Shown here: piece after piece, positions 9,413-17,217 of the stretch
How positions within the stretch are numbered: the first letter of the stretch is position 1
Layout: the number at the start of each line of letters is the position of its first letter
Source of the DNA: Pseudomonadota bacterium
GTDB lineage: Bacteria; SAR324; NAC60-12
Direction: 5' to 3'
Length of the DNA stretch: 53,223 bases
Assembly (NCBI GenBank): GCA_004213175.1
Contig: SHAT01000010.1
Span: forward strand, 1 to 53,223
Made by a program: the position numbers and the translations under genes
Notes under the pieces: generated by a model
The model's input: only the letters and a program-made list of their open reading frames with translations
Databases searched by the model: none
Told to the model about the DNA's origin: nothing

Positions 9413-10705
9413 ATGACTAGCCGTTTTTGGTTTGCTGCTTACAATCTTTTTTTCCTGCCGCTGTTTTTTGGAATTGTAAATTTATTAGCATTTTTCAAAA
9501 CGAATATCCGTGAGAGCCTCGAAAAAAGGAAAAATCAGTGGGAACGTCTGGGTGATGGAGTTTCAAAACGTGACTGGCAAAAGCCCTTAGTCTGGCTGCA
9601 TGTAGCCAGCGCTGGGGAATTTTTACAGGCACAACCGGTAATCGAACGCTGTGTGGCGGGAGGAGCTGAATGTGTTCTAACCTTCAGTTCAATCAATGCT
9701 TACCGTTGGCTCGAAAGTCCACAGCAGGCAAAAATACCGGGATTACTCGCAACCGAATTTTTACCCACAGATACACTCTGGAACGCGCGGCGTTTACTTG
9801 GTTTGCTGCAGCCATCACGATTGGTATGGGTAAGTTACGATTTGTGGCCTAATTTAGTCTGGGAGGCGCGCCAGCAAAAAGTCCCTCAATTCTTAATTTC
9901 AGCAATTGTTCATGCTGATTCACTAAGAAACGGTAACATGGTTGGGCGTTCATTTTACCACTCAATTTACGAATGTTTGGAGCATATTTTAACAGTCTCT
10001 GAAGAAGATCGACAAAGGATTCTTTCTGCAATTCCGGAGCACCCAAAAGTTGAGGTGATGGGAGATACCCGCTGTGATAGTGTGTTGGAACGTAGGGATC
10101 ATTTGAAAATCACCAAATTGCCTCAAATCGCAAAGAACGGTTTTGTGTTTGTTGCAGGTAGCACGTGGCCCCCGGATGAAGCTTGTATTTTTCCAGCACT
10201 GAAAGAAGCCTTGTCAGAGTTCCCGGAATTGTTCCTGATTCTGGCGCCACATGAGCCTACCGAAGAGTATTTGAAAAACGTGGAAAAGCATTTTGATGGA
10301 ATTCCGTTCGTACGTTGGTCAAACATCTCTTCCGCTCCGGAAAGGGTTCGAATTCTGCTGATAGATACGGTAGGAATCCTCGCTGGACTTTATCGCTCTG
10401 CAAAGATGGTTTATGTTGGAGGAGCATTTACTACCGGTGTACATAATATTCTCGAACCGGTAGTAATGGGAGCCTCTGTTGCCTTTGGTCCAAAACACGA
10501 TAATTCAACTGAAGCTCTTCAACTGCTTGAACAAAATTTGGTCAACACTGTGAATAATCCTGCTGAATTCCGGAAGCTTCTTTTTCATTTACTTGCCGAT
10601 CAAGAGCGTTGTCTAGAATTGGGTCGAAAGTCCCAGGTATTTATTGAAAATCAAGCAGGAGCAGCCGAGTTGTGCGTACCTTTGCTGATGAAAGATTTGT
10701 ATTAG
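9413..10705 (+). CDS. waaA: 3-deoxy-D-manno-octulosonic acid transferase
   Basis: GT30-family enzyme that transfers Kdo from CMP-Kdo to lipid A precursor at the cytoplasmic face of the inner membrane. An N-terminal hydrophobic anchor (about residues 8-28) is followed by HVASAGEFLQAQPVI, containing the family's conserved glutamate. The segment LPTDTLWNARRLL then SYDLWPNLVWEA corresponds to the usual ETELWPN motif, with SYD replacing ETE. Donor-site motifs follow: FVAGSTWPPDE, LILAPHEP, and VYVGGAFTTGVHNILEP. The 430-residue length is normal for the family. It lies in an operon behind the TerB/LETM1-like gene and overlaps the convergent comF remnant by four bases. The replacement of ETE deserves attention but the rest is canonical. 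Confidence 0.93.
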   Translation: MTSRFWFAAYNLFFLPLFFGIVNLLAFFKTNIRESLEKRKNQWERLGDGVSKRDWQKPLVWLHVASAGEFLQAQPVIERCVAGGAECVLTFSSINAYRWLESPQQAKIPGLLATEFLPTDTLWNARRLLGLLQPSRLVWVSYDLWPNLVWEARQQKVPQFLISAIVHADSLRNGNMVGRSFYHSIYECLEHILTVSEEDRQRILSAIPEHPKVEVMGDTRCDSVLERRDHLKITKLPQIAKNGFVFVAGSTWPPDEACIFPALKEALSEFPELFLILAPHEPTEEYLKNVEKHFDGIPFVRWSNISSAPERVRILLIDTVGILAGLYRSAKMVYVGGAFTTGVHNILEPVVMGASVAFGPKHDNSTEALQLLEQNLVNTVNNPAEFRKLLFHLLADQERCLELGRKSQVFIENQAGAAELCVPLLMKDLY

Positions 10706-11040
10706 ATTGGCCTTGCTTCTTCTTTCTCTCTTGAGCTACTAATTGGGGAATCCCACATTTCCCTGTACAAAACCAAAGCGTTGACTTTGCCATCGTCTGC
10801 TGCTTTGAGGGATCGTGCTGTGGCTTTTATAGTAGAACTGGTCGTCATTACATCATCCTGCAACGATACATTTTTATCCCTTATATCCGCTATAGCAGGA
10901 AATGCATTCTCAAGATTTGTTTTTCTCTCGAATTGGGGAAGCCATGTTTGAGGAAGAGTGGCTCTTGTGCTTCTTAACCAGTCAGGTTGAATTTTCGGAG
11001 AGATTGAACAAATTCCTTCATTGTGCTTTTCGTAAGGCAA
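10702..11040 (-). pseudogene. comF: comF remnant (phosphoribosyltransferase-like C terminus)
   Basis: The readable 112 codons contain the C-terminal ComF signature: LRSTRATLPQTWLPQFERKTN (cf. R-x-T-x-x-Q...R-x-x-N), a NAF-like stretch, then VSLQDDVMTTSSTIKATARSLK, the degenerate PRPP loop (usually L-x-D-D-V-x-T-T-G-x-T). The N-terminal zinc finger and first half of the PRTase domain are missing. The only start is TTG, with an in-frame TAA four codons upstream. The usual LVDDVxTTG is changed to LQDDVMTTS. I read this as a decayed fragment of the competence-associated gene. Its end overlaps the waaA stop on the opposite strand. Confidence 0.75.
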
Positions 11041-11147
11041 GGTAGGATTTTAGTTTTCCGCACTATTTCAGATCTATCACGTAGCTCAAGATGATATGTT
11101 GAGGTGAATTTTTTTAATATCCTGCGAAAATTCAAGACTCACAAGTT

Positions 11148-11720
11148 CTATAGTAAATTAACCATAAATCCATGCGCTAAAACCTCACTTTCATTTTTTA
11201 GGCAGTGTGGAAAATCAGTCCTGAAACGCAGAGTTTCACCGCTACAAACATCCTGTGTTTCGTCACCAACAATTACACTTAAATGACCTGTACAGAGAGT
11301 TACACTTTCCATACTTCCAGCACCATGCGCTTCAGAAGTCAGCTCCGCGCCCGGTTCAGCCTTAAACTCATACCACTGTACAGTAGAAACGGAGTTGAGT
11401 GTGCCGAGGATCCTCAAGCGGAAATGATTGTCTTCACTAATCACTTCCGGCGTTGCGTTCTGGCTTAATTTTTCAAAACACTTTGTTCCTTCGTTAACTG
11501 CAAGTAAATCCTCCAAAGGGCTTTCAAGAGCTCTGGTAATACGCCATATTGTGGCTAAAGTCGGGTTGCTTCGGTCACGTTCAATTTGGGAAAGGATTGA
11601 TTTTGAAACTCCTGACTTGCCTGCTAACTGGTCCAGCGTAAGATTGTGCTGGAGTCTTAAACGTTGAATTTCCTGACCCACTTTTGGAGGTTCTTCCAGG
11701 ATTTTATTAGTTTCTTGCAT
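11148..11720 (-). CDS. XRE-cupin transcriptional regulator
   Basis: The 190-residue protein has an N-terminal helix-turn-helix (about residues 13-70: LRLQHNLTLDQLAGKSGVSKS then LSQIERDRSNPTLATIWRI). A C-terminal cupin_2 barrel follows (about 100-188: WYEFKAEPGAELTSEAHG, SVIVGDETQDVCSGETLRF, FPHCLKN). This architecture (PuuR/SinR-cupin class) senses small molecules and often controls amino acid or sulfur metabolism. It is divergent from the sulfur-carrier operon starting at 11897. A perfect 12-bp inverted repeat lies between the two start codons, so I infer that it regulates that operon and itself. The ligand cannot be told from sequence. Confidence 0.9.
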   Translation of the reverse strand: MQETNKILEEPPKVGQEIQRLRLQHNLTLDQLAGKSGVSKSILSQIERDRSNPTLATIWRITRALESPLEDLLAVNEGTKCFEKLSQNATPEVISEDNHFRLRILGTLNSVSTVQWYEFKAEPGAELTSEAHGAGSMESVTLCTGHLSVIVGDETQDVCSGETLRFRTDFPHCLKNESEVLAHGFMVNLL

Positions 11721-11752
11721 GAATTCTCTATTAAAATAAAATTTGATACCAG

Positions 11753-11788
11753 AGTCTAATCATGTTTTTTTACTTGCATGATTAGACT
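11753..11788. promoter_or_regulatory. Candidate operator: 12-bp perfect inverted repeat
   Basis: AGTCTAATCATG (11753-11764) and CATGATTAGACT (11777-11788) are exact reverse complements separated by 12 bases. The pair lies 33 bases upstream of the XRE-cupin start and about 110 bases upstream of the sulfur-carrier start. A possible -35 (TTGCAT, 11775-11780) overlaps the right arm, with ATATTC about 17 bases later. This fits an operator, not a terminator, since there is no gene end here. Confidence 0.65.
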
Positions 11789-11896
11789 GAAATGATATAT
11801 TCATTATATTGGATTATTGTTTTATATAATAAATTTTTCCATTATTTTAGTATAAACGAAAAATTAATCTATTAGCCAGACAAAAAAAGGAGACTT

Positions 11897-12193
11897 ATGG
11901 GAGTCGTCATTGAGATCCCTTCAGCACTGAAACAATACGTTAATGATCAGGATGAAGTTGAAGTATCTGGAAGCTCAGTTGAGGAAGTTTTTGAGGCCCT
12001 AGTCTCGGAATACGCTGAAGTGAAAGTTAACCTGTTTGATGAAAACGGTAAAATTCGCAATTTTATCAATGTTTACCTGAACGACGATGACATCCGCTAT
12101 GCGAACGGTTTGAAAAGTAAGGTTCAGGACGGAGACACCATCCAGATTGTACCGTCAGTAGCCGGCGGTTGCTCAACTGAAAAAAATATTTAA
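11897..12193 (+). CDS. Ubiquitin-like sulfur carrier protein with C-terminal blocking tail (HcyS/CysO/MoaD-like)
   Basis: A 98-residue beta-grasp protein of the ThiS/MoaD/CysO family. Family features include the I-P-S-A-L-K-Q-Y start, VEEVFEALVSEY, NVYLNDDDIRYANGL and GDTIQIVPSVAGG. In the active form the Gly-Gly tail is adenylated by an E1-like enzyme and converted to a thiocarboxylate that donates sulfide. Here Gly-Gly is not terminal: seven residues (CSTEKNI) follow. They must be removed first, as for HcyS of Wolinella (one Ala removed by HcyD) and QbsE of Pseudomonas (removed by a JAMM protease). A JAMM domain is encoded two genes downstream. A strong AAGGAG (11887-11892) precedes the ATG. 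First gene of the operon. Confidence 0.9.
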   Translation: MGVVIEIPSALKQYVNDQDEVEVSGSSVEEVFEALVSEYAEVKVNLFDENGKIRNFINVYLNDDDIRYANGLKSKVQDGDTIQIVPSVAGGCSTEKNI

Positions 12194-12203
12194 ACGAGGA
12201 AAA

Positions 12204-13361
12204 ATGAAATTGAACAATGAGGAAATCAATCGTTACAGCCGGCACCTGACTTTACCTGAAGTTGGTATGTCCGGCCAGTTGGATCTGAAAAAATCCAGTG
12301 TGTTGATGATTGGAGCTGGCGGGCTCGGTTCTCCGCTCGGAATGTATCTGGGAGCGGTCGGAGTAGGAAGAATTGGGCTGGTGGATTTCGACGTTGTGGA
12401 TCATACCAATTTACACCGTCAAATAGCACACACAACTTCAGACGAAGGCCAACCAAAAGTAGAATCACTACGTGACACTATTTTAGCGGGGAATCCAAAC
12501 ATTGAAGTTGAAATTCATAACATCCGTTTGGAACGTGATAATGTGCAAGAACTTTTTGTTCAATATGACATAATCGCAGATGGCTCCGACAATTTTGAGA
12601 CACGTTACCTGACAAACGATGCAGCTTACTTTTCAAAAAAACCTCTGGTTTCTGCTTCTATTTTCCGCTTTCAGGGACAAATCACTATCTTTTCTCCAGA
12701 GACTGGAGGTCCATGCTACCGCTGTCTTTATTCAGAACCTCCTCCCGTTGCCCTCGTTCCCAATTGAGCGGTTGCAGGGGTTCTGGGCGTGCTCCCGGGG
12801 GTTGTCGGTTTAATTCAGGCCACAGAGGTCATTAAGCTGATTCTGGATGAAGGCGCTCCTCTGATTGGACGCTTACTGCTCTATGACGCAATGAAAATGA
12901 ACTTCAAGGAGGTACGGGTTCGTAAAGATCCTGAATGTGTACTCTGCGGAGATAATCCTAGCGTTACAGAGTTGATCGATTACAAAGCTTTTTGCGATAT
13001 TCCTATTCCTGGAGCAGAAGTGCCGGAAAAAATTGATGAAGCAGCTTATGAACTTTCTCCGCAGGAATTTAAAGACGCAATGGATCAGGATCCCTCCGCG
13101 GTTTTGATTGATGTACGTGAAAATTATGAGTGGGAAATATGTAAAATAGATGGTGCACAACTACTGCCGCTGAGCAGTTTTGATCCTGCTACCAGTGGAC
13201 TGGACCCAGAGGATTCGGTTTATCTTTATTGTTACAAAGGTAAACGCTCAATGCAGGCGCTAAAAGAACTAAAAAAGGCCGGTTTTAAAAATCTTAAAAA
13301 TTTGAGTGGAGGAATAGATCTATGGGCTGAAGAAGTCGATTCAGATATGCCTCAGTACTAA
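12204..13361 (+). CDS. E1-like/MoeB-HcyF adenylyltransferase-rhodanese with in-frame TGA (candidate selenoprotein)
   Basis: Read through TGA at 12765-12767 this is one 385-codon ORF. Residues 1-250 are a ThiF/MoeB adenylyltransferase: GAGGLGSP nucleotide loop (37-44), DGSDNFETR, and zinc ligands C171/C174 and C245/C248. Residues ~280-385 are rhodanese with active-site loop CYKGKR (Cys343). The TGA is codon 188, between ALVPN and AVAGVLGVLPG, where MoeB/MOCS3/Uba4 relatives have their conserved catalytic cysteine (E. coli MoeB Cys187). Reading frame and conservation continue unbroken after it, and a SECIS-like hairpin follows. I therefore infer selenocysteine. It would adenylate the upstream carrier's C terminus and load sulfur from the rhodanese persulfide. 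GAGG precedes the ATG, ten bases after the carrier stop. The alternative is a nonsense mutation or sequencing error. Confidence 0.85.
12781..12800 (+). promoter_or_regulatory. Candidate bacterial SECIS hairpin
   Basis: TTCTGGG (12781-12787) can pair with CCCGGGG (12794-12800), giving seven pairs including three G.U, closed by the loop CGTGCT (12788-12793) that holds an exposed GU. The loop G lies 22 bases after the TGA, in the range of known bacterial SECIS elements such as E. coli fdhF, where it is about 20. The pairing was worked out by eye. Confidence 0.6.
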
Positions 13362-13425
13362 CTGGAGGCCAGGCAGACCAAGTTACTATGCCTCCCAACC
13401 AAAAAATGATAATTTTTTAAATTTA

Positions 13426-15708
13426 ATGCGGATTCCAGAACAAATTTTAGCTGAATGCCATGCGCATGGCGTGGAGGCTTATCCGGAAGAATCCTGTGGT
13501 TTTATCGTGGGTAATATCGATGATGCTGAATCATTGGAAACCGTCCACCCAATGCGCAATATCATGAACGAGTTGCACGAAGAAGATCCGGAGCAGTATC
13601 CGCGTACAGGTCGCGACGGTTACATGATAGATCCCCGCGAACATATGAAATTGGAGCGCTCCCTAAAAAAAGAGGGAAAGCAGATAAAAGTAATCTACCA
13701 CAGTCATCCAGATGTGGGCGCATATTTTTCTGCAAAGGATAAAGAGGATGCACTCTGGAACGGAAATGCTCGTTATCCTGGGATTACTTTTTTGGTCTGC
13801 GCTACGAATCAGGGAAAAGCCGGAGATGCGATTCTGGCAGATTTCAATACTACTGAAAGCGATTTCGACATTACCGAAATTCCGGAAATAACCCCAGTCG
13901 CATCTTCCGAATTGCTGGGAGGAACTTTCGGAGTCAGCGGACTTTTACCAACACTGGATTTTATACACGAATGGAAAAACGGAAAGACTGAACTAGAATA
14001 CGGATATTTCCGTTTTGTTCCTCCTAAACAAGTTAGAACTTTTCAACAGCAATTAGCTGTCCGGCATCAAGCTCGGCATGGACTCGCTTATAGTTCAGGA
14101 AGATCCTCTCTCCTGGAATTACTTAGCTATTTACAAGACTCGAGTTTACTTACCAATCTGCATCTTGCCTCTAGCGGGACCTTCATTACGGATGCACTAC
14201 CTTCCCTGGAAATCCTCCCACAGTCTTTTAATTTAAACGAACTTCCGGATGCAGAAAATTTTTCCGCAAATGAAGGAGATGTAATCTTGATTGTTTCAAA
14301 AAATTCGATTAAATTTTTCCGTAAAAACGGGGAATGGCTTGGGAAATTCAAACGACTTCGAGTTCCAGTTATAGTTTATGAAGAAACGGCTTCACGATTT
14401 TGGCAAGCTGATATTCAGTATGAATGGCCGATTGGATTATCATACTGGATCAGAGGTTTCACCCATACTAAAAGCCGGTATTTTGATTGCGGAATAGCAG
14501 GTGGTATAATTCTGAGCAACAATGATCGGCAAATGGCAGAATTATTAGAATTGCGTAAAAAGCGTGGTGCGGTACTTTCGGCACGTAATGCTGAGTTGTT
14601 TTGTGAAAAATCATCTGTGAATGTTGAAAATAGCAAAAGAACATCAGAATATTCCGAAGAAGTGGAAACTGAGCATGGATGTGTTCATGAAGAAGCAGTG
14701 TCAAAGCAACTTTGCGCTTGGGAGAATGCTGCTGCCGGACTACTTTTTCCTTCAGGAATGTCTGCCATTATGGTTTTGATGAATCTTTTGCTGAAAAAAG
14801 ATAAGCCGCGCGTGATAGTGATTGGTTTAATTTACAGTGAAACCTATTCCTTACTGAGGGATTCTGGGCGCACCTCCAACTGTGATGCATTATTTTTAGG
14901 GCTGCAAGAGTTGGAGCGTCTATCGGAAGTTTTGACAGAGGATGTCGGTATGGTGATAACTGAAACTATAACGAACCCTCTGTGTGGAGTTCCTGATTTG
15001 GAATGCATTGGCAAATTGGCAAATGCGCATGGAGTCCCGTTTGTAGTTGACAATACCCTCGCTTCACCTGCCAACTGTCAACCTGTCTTTTGGGGTGCGG
15101 ATTATGTGATTCACAGCACAACCAAATATCTGAGTGGTAGCAACGATCATGCTGGAGGAGCGATTTTAGTTAAATGTCCGGAAAAATTGAATGCCTTAAA
15201 GGAATTTCAACACAACTGGGGGTTGAAAATCTCACCCCTGGAAGCAAAAGTATTAAGGCAAAGGATGCATGATTTTAAAGAACGTATGCAGCGCTTCAAC
15301 GAAAACAATGAGGCTGTTGCATATTTTTTGGAAGCTCACCCAGCGGTTGGCCGAGTTTATTTTGCCAGTTCGCAGTACGATGTTTCAGGTTCACCTACTA
15401 CAAAGTTTCTTTCCGGAAACGGTGGTGTAGTTAGTTTTGTGCTGAAGAATGATACTGAAGATAATTTACAGAAATTTTATGACGGCGAATTTACTTCCAT
15501 CCTTAAAGCTCCGACATTAGGCTCCAACCAGACTCTTGTCTGTCCGTATTCAATGCTGACACATTATCATGACAGCGACGAAGATCTACTGGAAATTGAA
15601 CTTCCACGCTATTTGATCCGCATTGCGTCTGGCTCTGAAAAAGAAATTGCGCCAATAATAGCGGATTTGAATTCGGCCCTGGCACGGACTACTCTGAAAG
15701 ATAATTAA
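13426..15708 (+). CDS. JAMM metalloprotease fused to tandem PLP-dependent Cys/Met-metabolism domains (HcyD-MetY-like)
   Basis: The 760-residue protein has three parts. Residues 1-150 form a JAMM/Mec+ deconjugase with Glu22 and HSHPDVGAYFSAKD (His92, His94, Ser102, Asp105), the full zinc set. About 164-395 is a degenerate fold-type-I PLP domain: phosphate-loop-like YGYFRF (Y192-R196), HGLAYSSGRSSLLELL, then GAVLSARNAEL. About 415-757 is a second, catalytic-looking domain: LLFPSGMSAIM, ITETITNPLCGVPDLE, VDNTLASPANCQP and HSTTKYLSGS with Lys567. In the second domain the YxR motif is replaced by EHGC. The family includes O-acetylhomoserine sulfhydrylase and cystathionine gamma-synthase. I infer that it unmasks the carrier tail, uses carrier thiocarboxylate to sulfhydrylate an activated homoserine or serine, and releases the product by JAMM cleavage. 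Third gene of the operon, 64 bases after the E1 gene. Confidence 0.9.
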   Translation: MRIPEQILAECHAHGVEAYPEESCGFIVGNIDDAESLETVHPMRNIMNELHEEDPEQYPRTGRDGYMIDPREHMKLERSLKKEGKQIKVIYHSHPDVGAYFSAKDKEDALWNGNARYPGITFLVCATNQGKAGDAILADFNTTESDFDITEIPEITPVASSELLGGTFGVSGLLPTLDFIHEWKNGKTELEYGYFRFVPPKQVRTFQQQLAVRHQARHGLAYSSGRSSLLELLSYLQDSSLLTNLHLASSGTFITDALPSLEILPQSFNLNELPDAENFSANEGDVILIVSKNSIKFFRKNGEWLGKFKRLRVPVIVYEETASRFWQADIQYEWPIGLSYWIRGFTHTKSRYFDCGIAGGIILSNNDRQMAELLELRKKRGAVLSARNAELFCEKSSVNVENSKRTSEYSEEVETEHGCVHEEAVSKQLCAWENAAAGLLFPSGMSAIMVLMNLLLKKDKPRVIVIGLIYSETYSLLRDSGRTSNCDALFLGLQELERLSEVLTEDVGMVITETITNPLCGVPDLECIGKLANAHGVPFVVDNTLASPANCQPVFWGADYVIHSTTKYLSGSNDHAGGAILVKCPEKLNALKEFQHNWGLKISPLEAKVLRQRMHDFKERMQRFNENNEAVAYFLEAHPAVGRVYFASSQYDVSGSPTTKFLSGNGGVVSFVLKNDTEDNLQKFYDGEFTSILKAPTLGSNQTLVCPYSMLTHYHDSDEDLLEIELPRYLIRIASGSEKEIAPIIADLNSALARTTLKDN

Positions 15709-15980
15709 CTACGATAGGGCTGGAACAAAAAAGTTGGCATCGTCTTAAGCACTCGTAAATGCTTCGGATTTGAAAAGAATGAGGTCAACCTCGTTCCAGC
15801 ATCGAATTTTTTGGTCATTACAATTTCATAGTCACGCTCTGATTTATTGAAGTACACTCCAACTTCGACCATCTGTAAATTCTCAATTTTTCCGACCAAA
15901 TCCATCAAAGTTGAAAGATCAAGATCCAGATTTTCATGACTCTTTTCCTTTAGTTTAAACATTACAAAATGCTTAACCAC
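15705..15980 (-). CDS. Dabb-family (stress-responsive A/B barrel) protein
   Basis: 91 residues with the dimeric alpha+beta barrel signature: MVKHFVMFKLKEK at the start, MVEVGVYFNKSERDYEIVM in the middle, and NPKHLRVLKTM near the end. Members include stress-induced proteins and small-molecule-binding barrels; the substrate is unknown here. The length is typical. The stop overlaps the stop of the convergent JAMM-PLP gene, and tyrS follows eight bases downstream on the same strand (stop to stop region 15980/15989 with tyrS upstream), so it may be the last gene of the tyrS-recR operon. Confidence 0.85.
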   Translation of the reverse strand: MVKHFVMFKLKEKSHENLDLDLSTLMDLVGKIENLQMVEVGVYFNKSERDYEIVMTKKFDAGTRLTSFFSNPKHLRVLKTMPTFLFQPYRS

Positions 15981-15988
15981 TTTAGTTG

Positions 15989-17212
15989 TTAATTTTTAAT
16001 AATTAAACGGTGGTATCTTTTTTTACCTGCTCTTAGTAGAATTTCACCATCCTGCAGATTAGATTTACCAAGATAATAAACTGGATTTTCAATCCTTTCT
16101 TCATTAATATAAATACCCCCTTGGGCTAATAGACGTCGCGCTTCTCCTTTTGATTTGCAAAGTCCTGTCTGTAGAAAAAGCTCTAAAATATCAAGCCCAT
16201 TGACAAACCCTTCTTCTGCTATTGTAGTGCTTGGCACATTCGATTTGTCACTTTTTGCAGTTCTAGAAAAAAGAGAATGTGCAGCTTCTTGAGCTTGGAG
16301 CGCGATTTCCTTACCGTGTATGATTGCTGTTGTTTCAAAAGCCAGCCGCTGTTTTGCTTCGCGTATATCTGCACCTTGAAGTTGGCCTAGTCGCCGAACT
16401 TCATTCATGGGTAGAAAAGTAAACAGGGCAAGAAATTTCTCAACGTCTAGATCTTCTGTGTTGACCCAATACTGATAGTACTCATAAGCGGAAGTACGTT
16501 TTGGATCAAGCCATAGTGCGCCTTTTTCCGTTTTTCCCATCTTCTTCCCAGATGATGTTGTAAGCAGTGGATAGGTCCAGCCGAATGCATCTTTGCGTTC
16601 CACACGCCGAATCAAATCTGTTCCGGAAATAATATTTGCCCACTGATCGTCACCTCCCATCTGCAAGTTACAGTTATAACGTCGGTTCAATTCGAGAAAA
16701 TCAAAAGCCTGTAGAAGCTGATAGTTGAATTCCAGAAAACTTAAACCTGTCTCAAGTCTAATTTTGTAAGTTTCAAAAGAGAGCATTCTGTTGACAGAAA
16801 AATGACGACCTATATCACGTAGAAAATCGATATAATTTAAATTTCTTAACCACTCAGTATTATTTATGAGAATTGCGTCTCCGCTAAAATCTAGGAAACG
16901 TTCCATTTGCGGAAGCATACCTTCAATATTAGATTGCAGTTGAACTTCAGTCAACATCTTACGCATTTCGGTTTTTCCGCTTGGATCACCAATCATGGCC
17001 GTACCACCACCCATCAAGGCTATTATGCGATGACCTCTTTGCTGCATGTGTGCCAGTCCCATCAAAGGAATAAGATGTCCTATGTGCAGCGAATCAGCGG
17101 TTGGATCGAAACCGATGTAGCAACAAATTCGATCCTCTTTTAGTCTTTTTGCTAACTCTTCCGGATGTGTGCTTTGTTGAAAAAACCCGCGTTCTTTTAA
17201 ATCTTCTAGCAT
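15989..17212 (-). CDS. tyrS: Tyrosyl-tRNA synthetase
   Basis: Class I aminoacyl-tRNA synthetase charging tRNA-Tyr. The start at 17212 (MLEDLKERGF) gives 407 residues, the usual TyrS length; a longer frame from 17308 would overlap recR and adds a non-conserved extension. Motifs: YIGFDPTADSLHIGHLIPLM (HIGH), GGGTAMIGDPSGK, NYQLLQAFDFLEL, GGDDQWANI, and KMGKTEKGALW, the KMSKS equivalent with Gly-Thr. A C-terminal S4 RNA-binding domain is visible (CKSKGEARRLLAQGGIYIN). Five bases separate it from the recR stop. Part of a minus-strand operon with the zinc-ribbon gene and recR. Confidence 0.97.
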   Translation of the reverse strand: MLEDLKERGFFQQSTHPEELAKRLKEDRICCYIGFDPTADSLHIGHLIPLMGLAHMQQRGHRIIALMGGGTAMIGDPSGKTEMRKMLTEVQLQSNIEGMLPQMERFLDFSGDAILINNTEWLRNLNYIDFLRDIGRHFSVNRMLSFETYKIRLETGLSFLEFNYQLLQAFDFLELNRRYNCNLQMGGDDQWANIISGTDLIRRVERKDAFGWTYPLLTTSSGKKMGKTEKGALWLDPKRTSAYEYYQYWVNTEDLDVEKFLALFTFLPMNEVRRLGQLQGADIREAKQRLAFETTAIIHGKEIALQAQEAAHSLFSRTAKSDKSNVPSTTIAEEGFVNGLDILELFLQTGLCKSKGEARRLLAQGGIYINEERIENPVYYLGKSNLQDGEILLRAGKKRYHRLIIKN

Positions 17213-17217
17213 AAAAA

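Noticed and set aside
11099-11128. Dispersed repeat or mobile element suggested by TTTTTTTAATATCCT also near 5345
   Set aside because: Only 15 AT-rich bases are shared, with no extended similarity or terminal repeats, so chance is likely.
12765-12767. TGA read as an ordinary nonsense mutation splitting the E1 gene into two genes
   Set aside because: The position coincides with the catalytic Cys, all motifs on both sides are intact, the frame is unbroken and a hairpin follows. Pseudogenes here (carB, comF) show several lesions, not one precise codon.
12766-12794. Alternative hairpin beginning inside the TGA with loop GGGTT
   Set aside because: Its loop G lies only about 11 bases after the TGA, closer than known bacterial SECIS loops, and its arms have several mismatches. 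The hairpin at 12781-12800 fits better.
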